This document shows, piece by piece, positions 35,737 through 46,117 of a stretch of DNA of 64,000 bases; position 1 is the stretch's first letter, and the number at the start of each line of letters is the position of its first letter. The notes below the pieces were generated by a model. It did no database searches and had not been told where the DNA came from. It worked only from the letters and a program-made list of their open reading frames with translations. The translations under genes were made by a program, and so were the position numbers. The DNA is from Myxocyprinus asiaticus (taxonomy: Eukaryota > Chordata > Actinopteri > Cypriniformes > Catostomidae), in assembly GCF_019703515.2 (NCBI RefSeq), contig NC_059368.1, forward strand, positions 28,885,289 through 28,949,288, read 5' to 3'.

Positions 35737-35970
35737 ATATTCCAGGATCAATGCAAGTTAAGCTCAATTGAAAGTGTTTGTGGCATAATGTTGATTACTA
35801 CAAAAATAAGTTTGACTTTTTCATAAAAATAAATAAATAATAATAATAATAAAAAACAATGGAATGGAAGTGATTGAGGCCAATCCATAAACGTTAAAAT
35901 ACAAATTGTTTCAAAAGTATAGCCACAAGACTTAAACATTATAAATATGATTTTAATGTGAGTCATGGGG
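35737..35970. repeat. Dispersed cyprinid repeat
   Basis: 'ggaatattccaggatcaatg', 'ggcataatgttgattactac', 'ttcaaaagtatagccacaag' and 'gattttaatgtgagtcatgg' match an interspersed repeat I recall from many cyprinid sequences. A TAA microsatellite (about 35829-35850) lies inside. Confidence 0.55.
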
Positions 35971-36349
35971 TCTCTAAAGGATGTTAATGTATAAATAAAA
36001 TAATTATTTAATTATTTTCATTTATATAATTAGTAGGTAATAGATTGCCCTGATTGTATGAGCATGTCTGCTTACTCATAAATATTCATGAGAGCATTTT
36101 AAATAACATAGTAATTTAGTTAAACTAAAGATTACAAAGAATGCAAGTCTAAGGTTGTAGTAATTATAATATTTTAATGAATACCTGTGGGACTGGGAAA
36201 GAAACTTTTATCTTTGTGAAGAGATCCACACAGTGTTAAATTGTTACCAGTTGGTTAATAGTGAAAATATGTTCATGCTTTTTGTCAAGAATCATCAGCT
36301 TGCTAAACTGCCAACAAAAGCAAGAAGAATTTATTGTAATGGTGGATAT

Positions 36350-36690
36350 TGTAACGTTTGGAAGGAAGTCACAAGAGCTGGATCTAGATACAGCTAAAGT
36401 TTAATAGAAAATAAAGCAAAGTACAAAAACACGGTAAACACTGGAACAAGGCAGAACTAGGAAATGTTACATCCACGATGGGAACCGATACATGAACAGG
36501 AGAAAACACAACAACTGACAAAGACTGAACAGAAATCAGGGCATTATATACACAAGGACTAACGAGGGAATGGAACACAGGTGAGAACAATTGGGAACAG
36601 CTGACAGAGATTAGGGCAGTGCATTTTGGGAAGTGTAGTCCAGGGAAAACAGAGGATAAACACAAGGCAACACAACAGTGAATCATGTCA
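36350..36690 (-). repeat. 3' LTR of the 36.3-39.3 kb element
   Basis: 341 bp, ending TGACA/TGTAACG at its edges, with a minus-strand TATA-like 'tgtatataatgccctg' (about 36542-36557). It aligns with the other LTR along its length. The other LTR has two extra short segments of about 12 and 7 bp and scattered substitutions, so the insertion is not recent. Confidence 0.92.
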
Positions 36691-38518
36691 GAACCTCCCC
36701 CATCCCTGACACCCAAGGAAGGCTGGTAAGGGAGGCATGGCCAAGATGGAGCCAGAGACCAAAGAGGCCAGAGCAGATCAGGCAGAAGGCCGGGAGACCA
36801 AGGAGACCAGGGCAGCTCAGGCGGATGGCCCAGAGACCAAGGAGACCAGAGCAGACCAGGCAGATGGCCAGGGGACCCAGGAGACCAGGGCAGATCAGGT
36901 GGACGGTCAGGAGACCCAGAAGACCAGAGCAGATCAGGCGGACGGCCATGAAACCCAGGAGACCAGAGCAGATCAGGTGGACGGCCAAGGGACCCAGGAG
37001 ACCAAAGCAGATCAGGCTGACGGCCAGGAGACCAAGGAGACCAGGGCAGATCAGGCAGATGGTCAGGAGACCCAGAAGACCAGAGCAGATCAGGTGGACG
37101 GCCATGAAACCCAGGAGACCAGAGCAGATCAGGCAGATGGCCAGGGGACCCAGGAGACCAGAGCAGATCAGGCGGATGACCAGGAGACCTAGAAGACCAG
37201 AGCAGATCAGCGGTTGGCCAGGAGACCCAGGAGACCAGAGCAGGTCAGGTGGATGGCCAGGAGACCCAGGAGACCACCTCAGGGTAGGGACTGTATCAGG
37301 AGGCCTGGTTGGCAGCCATAGACTAAAGACTGGAGCCGTGGAAGGCAGAGCCGTGGGAAGTTCGAGGGGCGAAGCTGTGGCAGGCGGAGCCGTGCGAGGC
37401 TCGAGGGGCGAAGCCGTGGCAGGTGGAGCTGTGCGAGGCTCGAGGGGCGAAGCCGTGGCAGGCGGAGCCATGCAAGGCTCGTGGGTCGAAGCCGTGGAAG
37501 GCGGAGCCATGGCAGGCTCGAGGGGCGAAGCCGTGGAAGGCGGAGCCATGGCAGGCTCGAGGGGCGAAGCCGTGGAAGGCGGAGCCGTGGCAGCCTCGAG
37601 GGGCGGAGCCGTGGAAGGCGGAGCCGTGGCAGCCTCGAGGGGCGGAGCCGTGGAAGGCGGAGCCGTGGCAGCCTCGAGGGGCGGAGCCGTGGCAGGCTCG
37701 GGGGGGCGGAGCCGTGGAAGGCGGAGCCGTGGCAGGCTCGAGGGGCGGAGCCGTGGAAGGCGGAGCCGTGGCAGGCTCGAGGGGCGGAGCCGTGGAAGGC
37801 GGAGCCGTGGCAGGCTCGATACAAAGAGTTCTGGATAACTGAGAAATGAGCTCCATGGTCGCGAACATGGGAAGAGACTCGGAAACGACCTCTGTGTTTG
37901 TGAACACTGGCAGAGACTCAGGAACAACCTCTGTGGTCGTGGACATGGGCAGAGACTCGGGAACAACCTCCGTGGTCGTGTACATGGGAAGAGACTTGAT
38001 AGCAGAAGCCTGCTCCTCCTCCGCTTCCGAGCGGCCGTGAACACTGACTCCAGGACGGATGAGGCTGGCAACGCTGGCTCTAGGATGGATGAGGCTGGTA
38101 ACGCTGGCTCTGGGACGGACGAGGTTTCAAGCTCGTTGGCCGTGACAGGCGTGGGCACTGGCTCGTTGGCTGTGGCAGGCGTGGGAACTGGCTCGTTGGC
38201 CGTGGCAGGCGTGGGAACTGGCTCGTTGGCCGTGGCAGGCGTGGGAACTGGCTCGTTGGCCGTGGCAGGCGTGGGAACTGGCTCGTTGGCCGTGGCAGGC
38301 GTGGGCATTGGCTCGTTGGCCGTGGCAGGCGTGGGCATTGGCTCGTTGGCCGTGGCAGGCGTGGGCATTGGCTCGTTGGCCGTGGCAGGCGTGGGCATTG
38401 GCTCGTTGGCCGTGGCAGGCGTGGGCATTGGCTCGTTGGCCGTGGCAGGCGTGGGCATTGGCTCGTTGGCCGTGGCAGGCGTGGGCATTGGCTTGTTGGA
38501 TATGGCAGGCGTGGGCAT
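36683..38518 (-). CDS. 611-codon tandem-repeat ORF of LTR element
   Basis: An ATG-initiated frame of 611 codons made almost entirely of three tandem arrays whose units are multiples of three: a 30-bp unit giving [10 protein letters not shown] (N-terminal 130 residues), a 39-bp unit giving [16 protein letters not shown] and [17 protein letters not shown] repeats, and a second 39-bp unit giving [17 protein letters not shown] hydrophobic repeats at the C terminus. The C terminus runs just into the 3' LTR. No enzyme domain is present. The gag frame upstream (38659-38937) is in another phase. It could be an extension of Gag reached by a frameshift, or simply open because the array units are divisible by three. 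Antisense frames up to 386 codons over the same bases have the same cause. Confidence 0.45.
   Translation of the reverse strand: MPTPAISNKPMPTPATANEPMPTPATANEPMPTPATANEPMPTPATANEPMPTPATANEPMPTPATANEPMPTPATANEPVPTPATANEPVPTPATANEPVPTPATANEPVPTPATANEPVPTPVTANELETSSVPEPALPASSILEPALPASSVLESVFTAARKRRRSRLLLSSLFPCTRPRRLFPSLCPCPRPQRLFLSLCQCSQTQRSFPSLFPCSRPWSSFLSYPELFVSSLPRLRLPRLRPSSLPRLRLPRLRPSSLPRLRLPRLRPPEPATAPPLEAATAPPSTAPPLEAATAPPSTAPPLEAATAPPSTASPLEPAMAPPSTASPLEPAMAPPSTASTHEPCMAPPATASPLEPRTAPPATASPLEPRTAPPATASPLELPTALPSTAPVFSLWLPTRPPDTVPTLRWSPGSPGHPPDLLWSPGSPGQPLICSGLLGLLVIRLICSGLLGPLAICLICSGLLGFMAVHLICSGLLGLLTICLICPGLLGLLAVSLICFGLLGPLAVHLICSGLLGFMAVRLICSGLLGLLTVHLICPGLLGPLAICLVCSGLLGLWAIRLSCPGLLGLPAFCLICSGLFGLWLHLGHASLTSLPWVSGMGEVLT
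36750..37275. repeat. 39-bp tandem array (unit 1)
   Basis: About 13 imperfect units of the form 'caggcggacggccaggagac' plus 'ccaggagaccagagcagat'. Units differ mainly at a few positions (gacc/acgg, catg/cagg). Confidence 0.9.
37330..37820. repeat. 39-bp tandem array (unit 2)
   Basis: About 12 units combining 'ggctcgaggggcg(a/g)agccgt' and 'ggaaggcggagccgtggca', the most homogeneous units being at 37560-37820. GC-rich, in contrast to the AT-rich surroundings. Confidence 0.9.
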
Positions 38519-38565
38519 TGGCTGTGGCAGGCATGGGTGTTGGCTCGTTGGCCATGGCAGGCATG
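38130..38565. repeat. 30-bp tandem array (unit 3)
   Basis: About 14 units of 'gctcgttggccgtggcaggc' plus 'gtgggcattg' or 'gtgggaactg', exactly 30 bp and very homogeneous between 38190 and 38490. This implies recent unit turnover. Directly adjacent units and the coding context rule out a CRISPR array. Confidence 0.95.
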
Positions 38566-38658
38566 GGAACTGATACTTTGTACGGAAGGGTCATCATGGC
38601 CCTACACACTGACCTCAGTGGGGGATCATTCAACTTGGAGATATGGCGTGGAGCAGAC

Positions 38659-38937
38659 TCAGGCATGGAAGGCTTGGAAGCCGGGATCGGGGTAGGTTGG
38701 AGAAGGATCCTCTGAAGCCAGAGTTTCTAGTGTCAATTTTACAAATTCCTCCCACGTGTAGTCTCCCGTCTCCGGCAATTCCCTCCACCGGTGAGCTGTT
38801 AGTCCGATCCGGTAAATTGACTTCAGGTGGGAATCAGCAAATGCAGTGAAGCTGGCAAAGGCACTGAAATGATGGCAGTATTCCCTTATGGGTAAATCCT
38901 CCCGGCTCAACTGGACGAACCTAGCCGCTAGATCCAT
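38659..38937 (-). CDS. Gag-like capsid fragment of LTR element
   Basis: A 93-residue ATG-initiated frame starting 15 bp inside the 5' LTR boundary on the minus strand. It reads MDLAARFVQLSREDLPIREY followed by an HHFSAFASFTAFADSHLKSI segment and 'IGLTAHRWRELP'. This spacing matches the capsid-like domain of retrotransposon Gag proteins in cyprinids, where I recall 'REYxxxFxxLAxxxxFxxxxLKxIFRxGL' patterns. The frame stops after 'GFQAFHA', just before the tandem arrays in another phase. No zinc knuckle is seen. Likely the only element-encoded structural protein left. Confidence 0.65.
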   Translation of the reverse strand: MDLAARFVQLSREDLPIREYCHHFSAFASFTAFADSHLKSIYRIGLTAHRWRELPETGDYTWEEFVKLTLETLASEDPSPTYPDPGFQAFHA

Positions 38938-38951
38938 TTGGTCAGTTTTTC

Positions 38952-39307
38952 TGTAATGTTTGGAAGGAAGTCACGAGAGCTGGATATAGATACAGCTAAA
39001 GTTTAATAGAAAATAAAGCAAAGTACAAAAACACAGTAAACACTGGAATGAGGCTGAACTAGGAAATAAAACAAACGTTACATCCATGATGGGAACCAAT
39101 ACATGAACAGGAGAAAACACAACAACTGACAAAGACTGAACAGAAATCAGGGCATTATATACACAAGGACTAATGAGGGAATGAAACACAGTTGAGAAAA
39201 ATTGGGAACAGCTGACAGAGATGAGGGCAGTGCATTTTGGGAAGTGTAGTCCAGGGAAAACAGAAGACAGGGATAAACACAAGGCAACACAACAGTGAAT
39301 CATGACA
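38952..39307 (-). repeat. 5' LTR of the 36.3-39.3 kb element
   Basis: 356 bp, minus strand starting TGTCATGATTCACTG and ending AACATTACA. A minus-strand TATA-like 'tgtatataatgccctg' (about 39148-39163) provides a plausible promoter. It differs from the 3' LTR by two short extra segments and point changes. Confidence 0.92.
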
Positions 39308-39454
39308 GATATATTATAGCCATGGCAATAGAATTTCAATTTTGCATCATTACTGCCAACTGACAATTAAGGGTTTGCCGCATTTTATTTTGCTGACACT
39401 AAGTAAATTTTTTGTGCTAGGTTAACATACAATAATACAATTATGGGCAAATAA

Positions 39455-39720
39455 CTGTATGGGCAAAAGTATTTGGACACACCCATATTTTATTGGAGAG
39501 CATTTGATTTCAAAACCAGTGACATTAATAGGGAGTTGGTCCTTCCAACTGTTCTGCAAAGGTAAAGTATGTTGGAATATATATATGTTCCAATTCATCC
39601 CAAAAGTGTTCAGCGCGGTTGAGGTCTGGGATTTGAGCAGTGCAGTCATGCTCTTTTACACCAGAATCAGTAAATAATTATGGACTTTGAGCACAGAGAC
39701 ATTGTCATGCTGAAAAAAGA
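39455..39720 (-). mobile_element. Tc1-like element fragment
   Basis: Starts 'gggcaaaagtatttggacac', a known Tc1-like terminus, and contains 'catcccaaaagtgttcagcg', 'cggttgaggtctgggatttg' and 'gacattgtcatgctg', the reverse complement of Tc1 transposase coding sequence near the GLRPQP-type region. It is interrupted by stops and truncated at both sides. Confidence 0.6.
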
Positions 39721-39963
39721 AAATACACCCTCACCACATGCACCACGTGTCACAGAGGCACAACGAAGGCGGCTTTAAGTGCAGAGCTAATTAAAGCACC
39801 GAAAATAGAGGTGATGAATGTGCTGTCAAAATCTGTGTGTGTGTTTGTGTGTGTGTGCATGTGCTCGAGAGAGAGAAAGTATGTGAAAGGTAGAAGTACT
39901 ATATACTGAAGGAGAGAATGAGGGAGGAGAAATGTGAGAATCTGAAGTCTGTTCGAGGTTATC
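39721..39963. other. Unassigned DNA with short TG repeat
   Basis: Contains a TG-rich stretch at about 39834-39862 and a GA-rich stretch. Nothing else is recognised. Confidence 0.4.
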
Positions 39964-39971
39964 AGTGTGTG

Positions 39972-40827
39972 CAGGGTTGGGGAGCAACGGAATACATGTA
40001 ACGGGATTACGTATTTAAAATTAAAAATATAAGTAACTGTATTCCACTACAGTTACAGTTTAAATCATTGGTAATTAGAATACAGTTACATTCAAAAAGT
40101 ATTTTGATTACTGAAGAGATTACTTTGCATTTTATTGTCTTTTGTTTCATTTAATATTTAGTCCTTTCAGATGGAAAACATTTATACATATAAATGATGC
40201 GATCCATAGTTCATTTGAACAGCGGTTCAAACACTTTCTTATGATGTGTTACATTCATACGAGCAGACAGAGAAGTAAGTCTGAAGTAAGTTTGGAGCAG
40301 AAGCAATAGAAATAATCCTTGTGTAAATTGTCAGCTTTACGCTAAGCTACAGTAAAATGCTATTTCTAGCCATTTTACATGCACATGTTACCAGGCACGA
40401 TCATATTTTTTTATCAAGAAAATTCACATTGGATCATATTTCTTTTTTTCTAGTAAGACCTTTGATATTAGGGCAAAAATTGTATTCTTGATAATAATTT
40501 TTGTATTGTTTTCCTGTAAAAATATCTGAAAATCCTTAAAACAAGATCAGTTTGATTCATCTTGTTTTAGAAACAACACTGCATAAGATATTTAGGTTTT
40601 TCAGAGAATGTATTTTTAACATGTGTATTTTGTCTTACTGTACTAGCAGAGTTTTTATAGTCAAAACAATTGAAAAAATCTACCAGTGCTGAAGAAGTAA
40701 TCCAAAGTATTTAGAATACGTTATTGACCTTGAGTAATCAAACGGAATACGTTACAAATTACATTTTACAGCATGTAGTCTGTAATCTGTAGTGGAACAC
40801 ATTTCAAAAGTAACCATCCCAACCCTG
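39972..40827. mobile_element. hAT-type MITE with perfect 8-bp duplication
   Basis: Ends 'cagggttgggg' and 'cccaaccctg' form inverted repeats. The flanks are the identical 8-mer agtgtgtg (39964-39971 and 40828-40835), though that lies in TG-rich sequence. Deeper mirror pairs include 'cggaatacatgtaacgggat' at left and 'aacggaatacgttacaaatt' at right. About 856 bp with no transposase frame. The interior ('tgatgcgatccatagttcat', 'cgagcagacagagaagtaag') is one I recall as very abundant in cyprinids. Confidence 0.85.
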
Positions 40828-40835
40828 AGTGTGTG

Positions 40836-41824
40836 TGTGTGTTAGTGCAGCTGTTGGGGTGTTTTGTGGCAGCGAGGATCAATAGCGGACATCAGGAGCA
40901 TGACACAGCATTTTTCAATAATGAGGAAGACATTGTTATCAGTTTAATTAACTTGACTCTTGCTGCAGCTATTCCTGTCCATCAGCACTATGGCCCACAG
41001 TGTGAAAATTCTGATGATGATACAAAATTTGTACTTAGAATTATTTACTTATAATAATTATTTTAACCTTTTAAATAAAAGCAAGTAAATATGATTTTCA
41101 CTATTGTTTTCATGTACTGATTTAGGGACTTCTAATGTGACTCCTAATTTGTTAGCAGTATCCTAAAGTGACAAAATGAACTCACATTTTTGTTTATTAT
41201 CAGCTGACTGATATGGCAGTTGTTTTGGACTTATACTTACGCCTAGTGGTGTGGATTCAGCAAGCGAAAGCAAGTTTTCCATTACCAAGGCCATTGTAGA
41301 AATGTGTGATTTGCAGTCAGCCATGATGATTAATATTTTTGTGAGCAAAAGTATCCAGTAACAGGGACGTTACCAAGATTATTCATGTGATCTCAACTGG
41401 GTTGCCAAGTGTTCATCACACAAATATGGGACACTTCAACATTTTGAGTGCTGCAGTAGGGGACAGGGGTATCCATGAGTGTTTCACTGTCCATCCAGGG
41501 TAGGGAAGGAGTGGGGGTTAGGGATACCTTAATCCTAACCCTAACCTTACTACTAGGAAATGCAACTCTTATGAGTCTTGCATAAATAAAGGCTTACCGT
41601 CTAGACAACAACATAAGGCAGCCAAGCTCTATGTAAAATAAAACAGCTTTAATTATATGCTGCACATATGACTGGAGTCTTCATCTTACAGTAAGTGAGC
41701 GTACAAGATTTTCAAAATGCTATTTCTTTAGGGGTAAAACTTTTTTTTTTTAAATAGGAAAAAATATGACATGCTTTTAAGGCATTGTTAAGCAGCATTT
41801 CAGGATATGATAGATAGAGTATAT
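40836..41824. other. Unassigned non-coding DNA
   Basis: No gene recognised. A C/T-rich 'ccttaatcctaaccctaacc' phrase at about 41528 is too short to be telomeric. Confidence 0.4.
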
Positions 41825-41990
41825 TTTTTAAATAGGCCCAAAAGTTGTTGAGCGGGGGGGGCGCTGTCCTTTTCTGCATATTGCGGCCCCCTTCGGCATA
41901 TCGCGGCGCCGTTTTGTGGCCCATTCTGCATAACGCGGTGGCCCATTTCAGCTTATCATGGCCCATTCGCCCCCGCCCCCGTGTTCAACA
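41825..41990. repeat. GC-rich degenerate tandem repeat
   Basis: Units around 'gcggcccattctgcata.cgcgg' with a G run at about 41855. It resembles a MITE-like repeat with internal reiterations. The ORFs across it are not credible. Confidence 0.5.
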
Positions 41991-43028
41991 ACAAAAAATC
42001 ATGGACATTTCTCTGTTCATACTGCAATACAAAAACACTCACATAACCAAGCCAGACCAGGAGTTGGTGATATTCTACCATAAAGTCTTTATTGTCAAAA
42101 AACATAGGACAATATTGGCATGTGTATTGAAGTTCCTTTTTTCCTAACATCAAACAACAACAGGATGGTGAAGCAAACCATAGGTGCAGACTCATTTATC
42201 TGGACAGATGAACATTATCTGGAAGATAAACATGTCCTCAAACCTATGACAGATGACTACAACAAAAACCAGAGTTCCGCCATCCCTGTCATATCCTGCC
42301 TGTCAAATTCTAGCGCATGCCCAACTTCCAGAAACAACCATGCACATATTGTGTTTATGATGTCACCAAAAGCTCTGTTTCACCAGTCAACATGCATCAC
42401 AGAAAACACAATTTTCAGTGACATAAGACACTGTTTACGTGTGTATGGGCAAAATGACACATCAACATCACACGGGAAATCGGCATGTTTTTTTTTTTCA
42501 AGAGCTTCAGTACCCACATTATGCCCGATTCAATGGCAAGCGCTATCTCTTATCAAACATTTTTGCATTGGCTCGAGCATGTTTACCTTCCCTTGAGGCA
42601 CAGTCTGAAGCATGTTGCATTTGCAGTGCGTGGGAGACCCAGGTTTGGATCCTGCCTTGAAACCAAGAAGTAATCAAGTCTGCATAATCAATAACGAGCT
42701 TGAATCAGAGGTTGCATTTTCCCTTCTAGCATTACTACTTTTAGTCCACTGATAGTTATGTTTAGGTTGGGGGGTATAGTTTATAAAAAATGTACTATAT
42801 TCCTCTTCACTGTAACACAGCCTGTGCAGCTGAAAACAACTTGCCCCTGCGTGGATATTACACCCAGAAAATTAAGCTCATATGTGACCATACGCCCAAC
42901 AACACTTAACACTTTAGCCACTCCAGTGTTTAAAATTTCTGTAAACTGACGATTTTAGCTAGATAAAAGTCTGTTTCCAATTTCACTGTGAGATCAGTCT
43001 GGTAAGGGAGGCCAAAGGGCAAAGAAAA
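41991..43028. other. Non-coding DNA with decayed repeats
   Basis: 42600-42665 ('gcgtgggagacccaggtttg', 'gatcctgccttgaaacc') could be a decayed tRNA-derived repeat containing a B-box-like element. 42700-42950 weakly resembles the dispersed repeat at 7838-8170. The ORF at 42120-42596 (plus) has no recognised domain. Confidence 0.35.
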
Positions 43029-43080
43029 CGTCTTGGTTACTGATGTAACCTCTGTTCCCGATGGAGGGAACGAGAAGTTG

Positions 43081-43239
43081 TGTCGATGTAGTGACACTAG
43101 GGGTTAGATCTTGAGAGCCCCAATCACCTTTGCTTAAAACAGAAGAGGCCAATGAAAATTGGCGAGTGAAATTTGCATGCCACTCTCCACCCTGGACATA
43201 CGGGTATAAAAGGAGATGGCGTGCATCACTCATTCAGAT
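43081..43239 (+). repeat. Left ITR of DIRS copy B with promoter
   Basis: Starts 'tgtcgatgtagtgacactag' and contains TATA box 'gggtataaaaggagatgg' (about 43202-43219) directed to the plus strand, into the element from its YR end. The reverse complement of 47569-47726 with about 10 differences by eye. Confidence 0.9.
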
Positions 43240-43308
43240 TTATGCTGAGTTGCCGATAGAGAGTCCCGGCAATGTCAGTGGCCAGTTCAGCACCACGGCA
43301 GGAGGGAC

Positions 43309-43415
43309 ACAACGTCTCGTTCCCTCCATCAGGGAACAGAGGTTACATCAGTAACCAAGATGTTCCCTGTCTGTCACTCACTCGACGTAGTGTCGATGTA
43401 GTGACACTAGGGTTT
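43309..43415. repeat. Internal complementary region of DIRS copy B
   Basis: 43309-43365 is the reverse complement of 43029-43083 (shared 'ggttactgatgtaacctctg'), and 43362-43412 is the reverse complement of 47708-47754 (shared 'ccctgtctgtcactcactc'). It lies inside the element, next to the left ITR, as expected for DIRS. Confidence 0.85.
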
Positions 43416-44175
43416 CCTATAGGAAACGCCGCAGTCACTGAACTGTGTCACGAGGTACGGAAGAGTGGACACAGGCAAGCTGCTGCGTGCCTCACAGCGA
43501 GCGCTTAACCATGTCATGACCTTCTAGTGAGTTAGGTAAGGTGTCTCCCTAGTCCCGTTAAGGGGGATGGAGGCACTTACCCAAGGAGGCTACAGGCGGT
43601 GTCTTAACTGACTGCTGTTAAGCAATATCCCGCCGACCAATTTTCTAGAATAGCACTGGAGAGCACTATGGAGACCACATCCTGCCAAAGGGAGTTAGCA
43701 TGTGGAGAATACCTCACATGGACTTACCAATGGGGAAGTTCACATATGGAATGATACCACAGGAGGACCCTATCTATAGAGAGGGTACGCAGCACATTGG
43801 CCGAGGCAGGGAAAGCGCTGACAAAGGGAAACACAGGGTTCACCTAAGGGGAACTGAACAGTGGAAACTCATCATACGGGATTACCTAGGGAAAATCACC
43901 ACACATGGAGCACTGAGCCCGAGCACACGGGCTCACCTGAAAAGGGGAATACCACGAGTACTGGGCCTGGTGGCGTCACTCCTCCGCCGAGTTCATCACC
44001 TGAACAGTGCTAAAGAATTAAAGAGGCATCCGGAGTTCACCGGAACGGGCAACTGTTGTGGACAAAAAGCGCACATTATCACCTTTGAAAAAGGGGAAAG
44101 GCACAATGCAAGTGGTACATCCAACCGGCCACCCGGTCTACCTGCTGTTACCGCATAACACTTGGGTCGAAACCG
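43416..44175. other. Untranslated part of DIRS copy B
   Basis: Between the internal complementary region and the end of the recombinase. No known domain. A plus-strand ORF (43700-44158) is unlikely to be real: it lies antisense to the element and shows no motif. Confidence 0.5.
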
Positions 44176-45138
44176 GGTCTATGCATAGGTTATAAAACCT
44201 TGCAAAGGTATTGGGTGTAGCCGAACCCACAGCTCTGAATATGTCTGCTAGAGAGGCCCCCCTTGCCAGTGCTCAGGAGGACGCAAAACCTCTAGGGGAG
44301 TGCGCCCGGACTCCCAAGGGGCACGGCAAGTCCTGAGATTGGTATGCGAGGAAAATGGCATCCACAATCCAATGGGCTAATCTCTGCTTGGAGACAGCTT
44401 TCCCCTTCTGCTGTCCTCCAAAACAGACAAAGAGCTGTTCTGAGCATCTTAAGCTCTGCGTGCAGTCCAGATAGATGCACAGAGTGTGAACTGGACACAG
44501 CAACGACAAGGCCAGGTCTTCCTCCTCTGAAGGGAGCGTTTGCAGGTTCACCACCTTGGCCTGAAAAGGAGTGGTGGGAACTTTGAGCATGTAACCGGGC
44601 CAGGGTCTCAAAATCACGAGAGTGTGCCTGCCCAAAATCCAGGCATTTGCTGGTAAAAGAGAGCACCTGCAGATCCCCCACCCTCTTGATGGAAGTGAGT
44701 GCCAACAAGAGGGCCATCTTCAGTGCTGAGCTCAGCCTGCTCCAGGGGCTGAAATGGGGCTCTCTGTAGGGCAGGTTGGACCACAGAGAGATCCCAAGAG
44801 GGGATCAGGCGCGGTCTAGGAGGATTCAACCACCTTGCGCCTTTGAGGAACTTGTTGATCAGGTCGTGCTGTCGTGAGGGTCTCCCATCCAGTGTATCAT
44901 GGTGAGCTGCAATAGCAGCTATGTACACTTTCAGGGTAGAGGGAGACAGCCATCTCTCCAGCCTGAAAGACAGAACAGACCCGACGGCGCATCTCTGTGG
45001 GTCTTCCCCACAGGAAGAACACCAGTTAGCAAAAAGACACCACTTCAAGGCATACAGCCGCCTCGTAGAGGGGGCCCTGTCCTGAGTGATCATGTCTACC
45101 ACCGCTGGCGGAAGACATGCTACGTCTTCACGTCCCAT
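44176..45138 (-). pseudogene. DIRS tyrosine recombinase with premature stop
   Basis: The N-terminal part (44614-45138) carries the core-binding region 'STRRLYALKWCLFANWC' and 'LSPSTLKVYIAAIAAHHD'. The catalytic part (44273-44635) carries 'KQRLAHWIVDAIFLAY' and the HxxR box in GVRAHSPRGFASS. A stop codon follows that box immediately (TGA where related copies have TGG for Trp). In the same frame after the stop the sequence continues to TFARFYNL with the nucleophilic tyrosine at about 44190. A frame change separates N-terminal and catalytic parts near 44620. The enzyme joins the circular cDNA to the genome in this class. Non-functional here. Confidence 0.88.
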
Positions 45139-45356
45139 CCAGAAGCCAGACGTGGAGAATCCAGAGGTCTGGCCGCGGGTGCTGGAGCATGCCCTGCCCC
45201 CGAGTGAGAAGGTCCTGCCTCAGGGGAATGCGCCAGGGAGGTGCTACTGTCAGGAGCATCAGATCCGAGAACCAAGTCCGGTTGGGCCAGTACGGCGCAA
45301 CAAACAGGACTTGCTGCTCATCCTCCTGACTTTGCACAGAGTCTGTGCAATGAGGC

Positions 45357-46117
45357 TCACAGAATGAAACGCATACTTGCGTAGCCCCTGAGGCCAGCTG
45401 TGCGCCAAGGCATCCGTGCCAAGGGGGCCTCGGACAGGGAGTACCACAGGGGGCAGTGAGAGGAGTCTTGGGAGGCAAACAGGTCTACCTGTGCCTCCCC
45501 GAATCTATTCAAAATCAGCTGGACTACGTGGGGGTGGATTCTCCACTCCCCGCGGAGCATTACCTGTCTTGAGAGCTCATCAGCTGCACGGTTGAGGAGA
45601 CCCGGAAGGTGAGTAGCCCACAGAATCTTCAAGGTCTGCTGCCTCCAAAGGAGGAGGTGGCGGGCGAGTTGCGTACACCACCTTGGCGGTTTATGTATGC
45701 TACGGTCGCTGTGTTGTCGGTTCGGACCAACACATGCTTGCCCTGAATCAACAGCCAGAGCCTCCTCAGGGCCATCGAGATAATTGAGAATGCGAATTCG
45801 GGTGAGCGGCCTCAGAGACCAGCACACTTACCTGTTTGCCAGCTGTCTCTCGACGGAGAACGGGGGAACGGGAAGTACACACGTTCGCCTGATTGACCGT
45901 AAAGACTTCCAGGGCCTGGCCGTTGCGAGTGCGCTGGCCCAGGGAATGAGGAAACTGCTCTTTTATTGATCATGTGGGTGCCGAGGCCCAGAGGGCACTC
46001 GGTGATATTATACTCACCACGCGCTGGCCCAGGGGCGATAATGGAGCTGGAGAGATTCCCCTGGCCAGACCGGTCAGGAGTAGTCGCCTCATCCCTGGGC
46101 GGGCCAGACTGGGTCAC
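45357..46117 (-). pseudogene. Remnant of DIRS RT/RNase H after large deletion
   Basis: Only traces remain. 'RIRILNYLDG' preserves the start of the YLDD box, followed at once by sequence that in another frame reads as RNase H (a DNTATVAYIN-type stretch), then 'THLPGLLNRAADELSR', 'GEWRIHPHVVQLILNRFGE' and 'AQVDLFASQDSSHCPLWYSL'. In copy C about 580 bp separate YLDD from the same RNase H point, so roughly that much is missing here, and the RT fingers and palm upstream are not recognisable at all. The element cannot make RT. Confidence 0.75.

Larger units (their letters stand above)
36345..39312 (-). mobile_element. Non-autonomous LTR retrotransposon with gag and tandem arrays
   Basis: A structurally complete LTR element on the minus strand. 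LTRs lie at 36350-36690 and 38952-39307, both with TG...CA ends, and the element is flanked by perfect 5-bp duplications gatat (36345-36349 and 39308-39312). A purine-rich tract (minus 'gggatgggggaggttc', about 36691-36706) sits just before the 3' LTR, as expected. Between the LTRs are only a short gag-like frame and three tandem arrays. No protease, RT, RNase H or integrase is present, so it must rely on proteins from elsewhere. No clear tRNA primer site is seen next to the 5' LTR. Confidence 0.9.

Noticed and set aside
36678..37838. A plus-strand ORF of 386 codons over the tandem arrays
   Set aside because: It lies antisense to a complete LTR element. All three phases stay open on both strands because the array units are multiples of three, so length is no evidence here.
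38130..38565. Regular 30-bp repeats resembling a CRISPR array
   Set aside because: Units are directly adjacent with no spacers, lie inside a retrotransposon and belong to a vertebrate genome.
42120..42596. A 158-codon plus-strand ORF, possible host gene
   Set aside because: No domain, no sensible splice context, ends within low-complexity T and repeat-like sequence.
43700..44158. A 152-codon plus-strand ORF
   Set aside because: Antisense within DIRS copy B, no recognised motif, and no equivalent seen in other copies.
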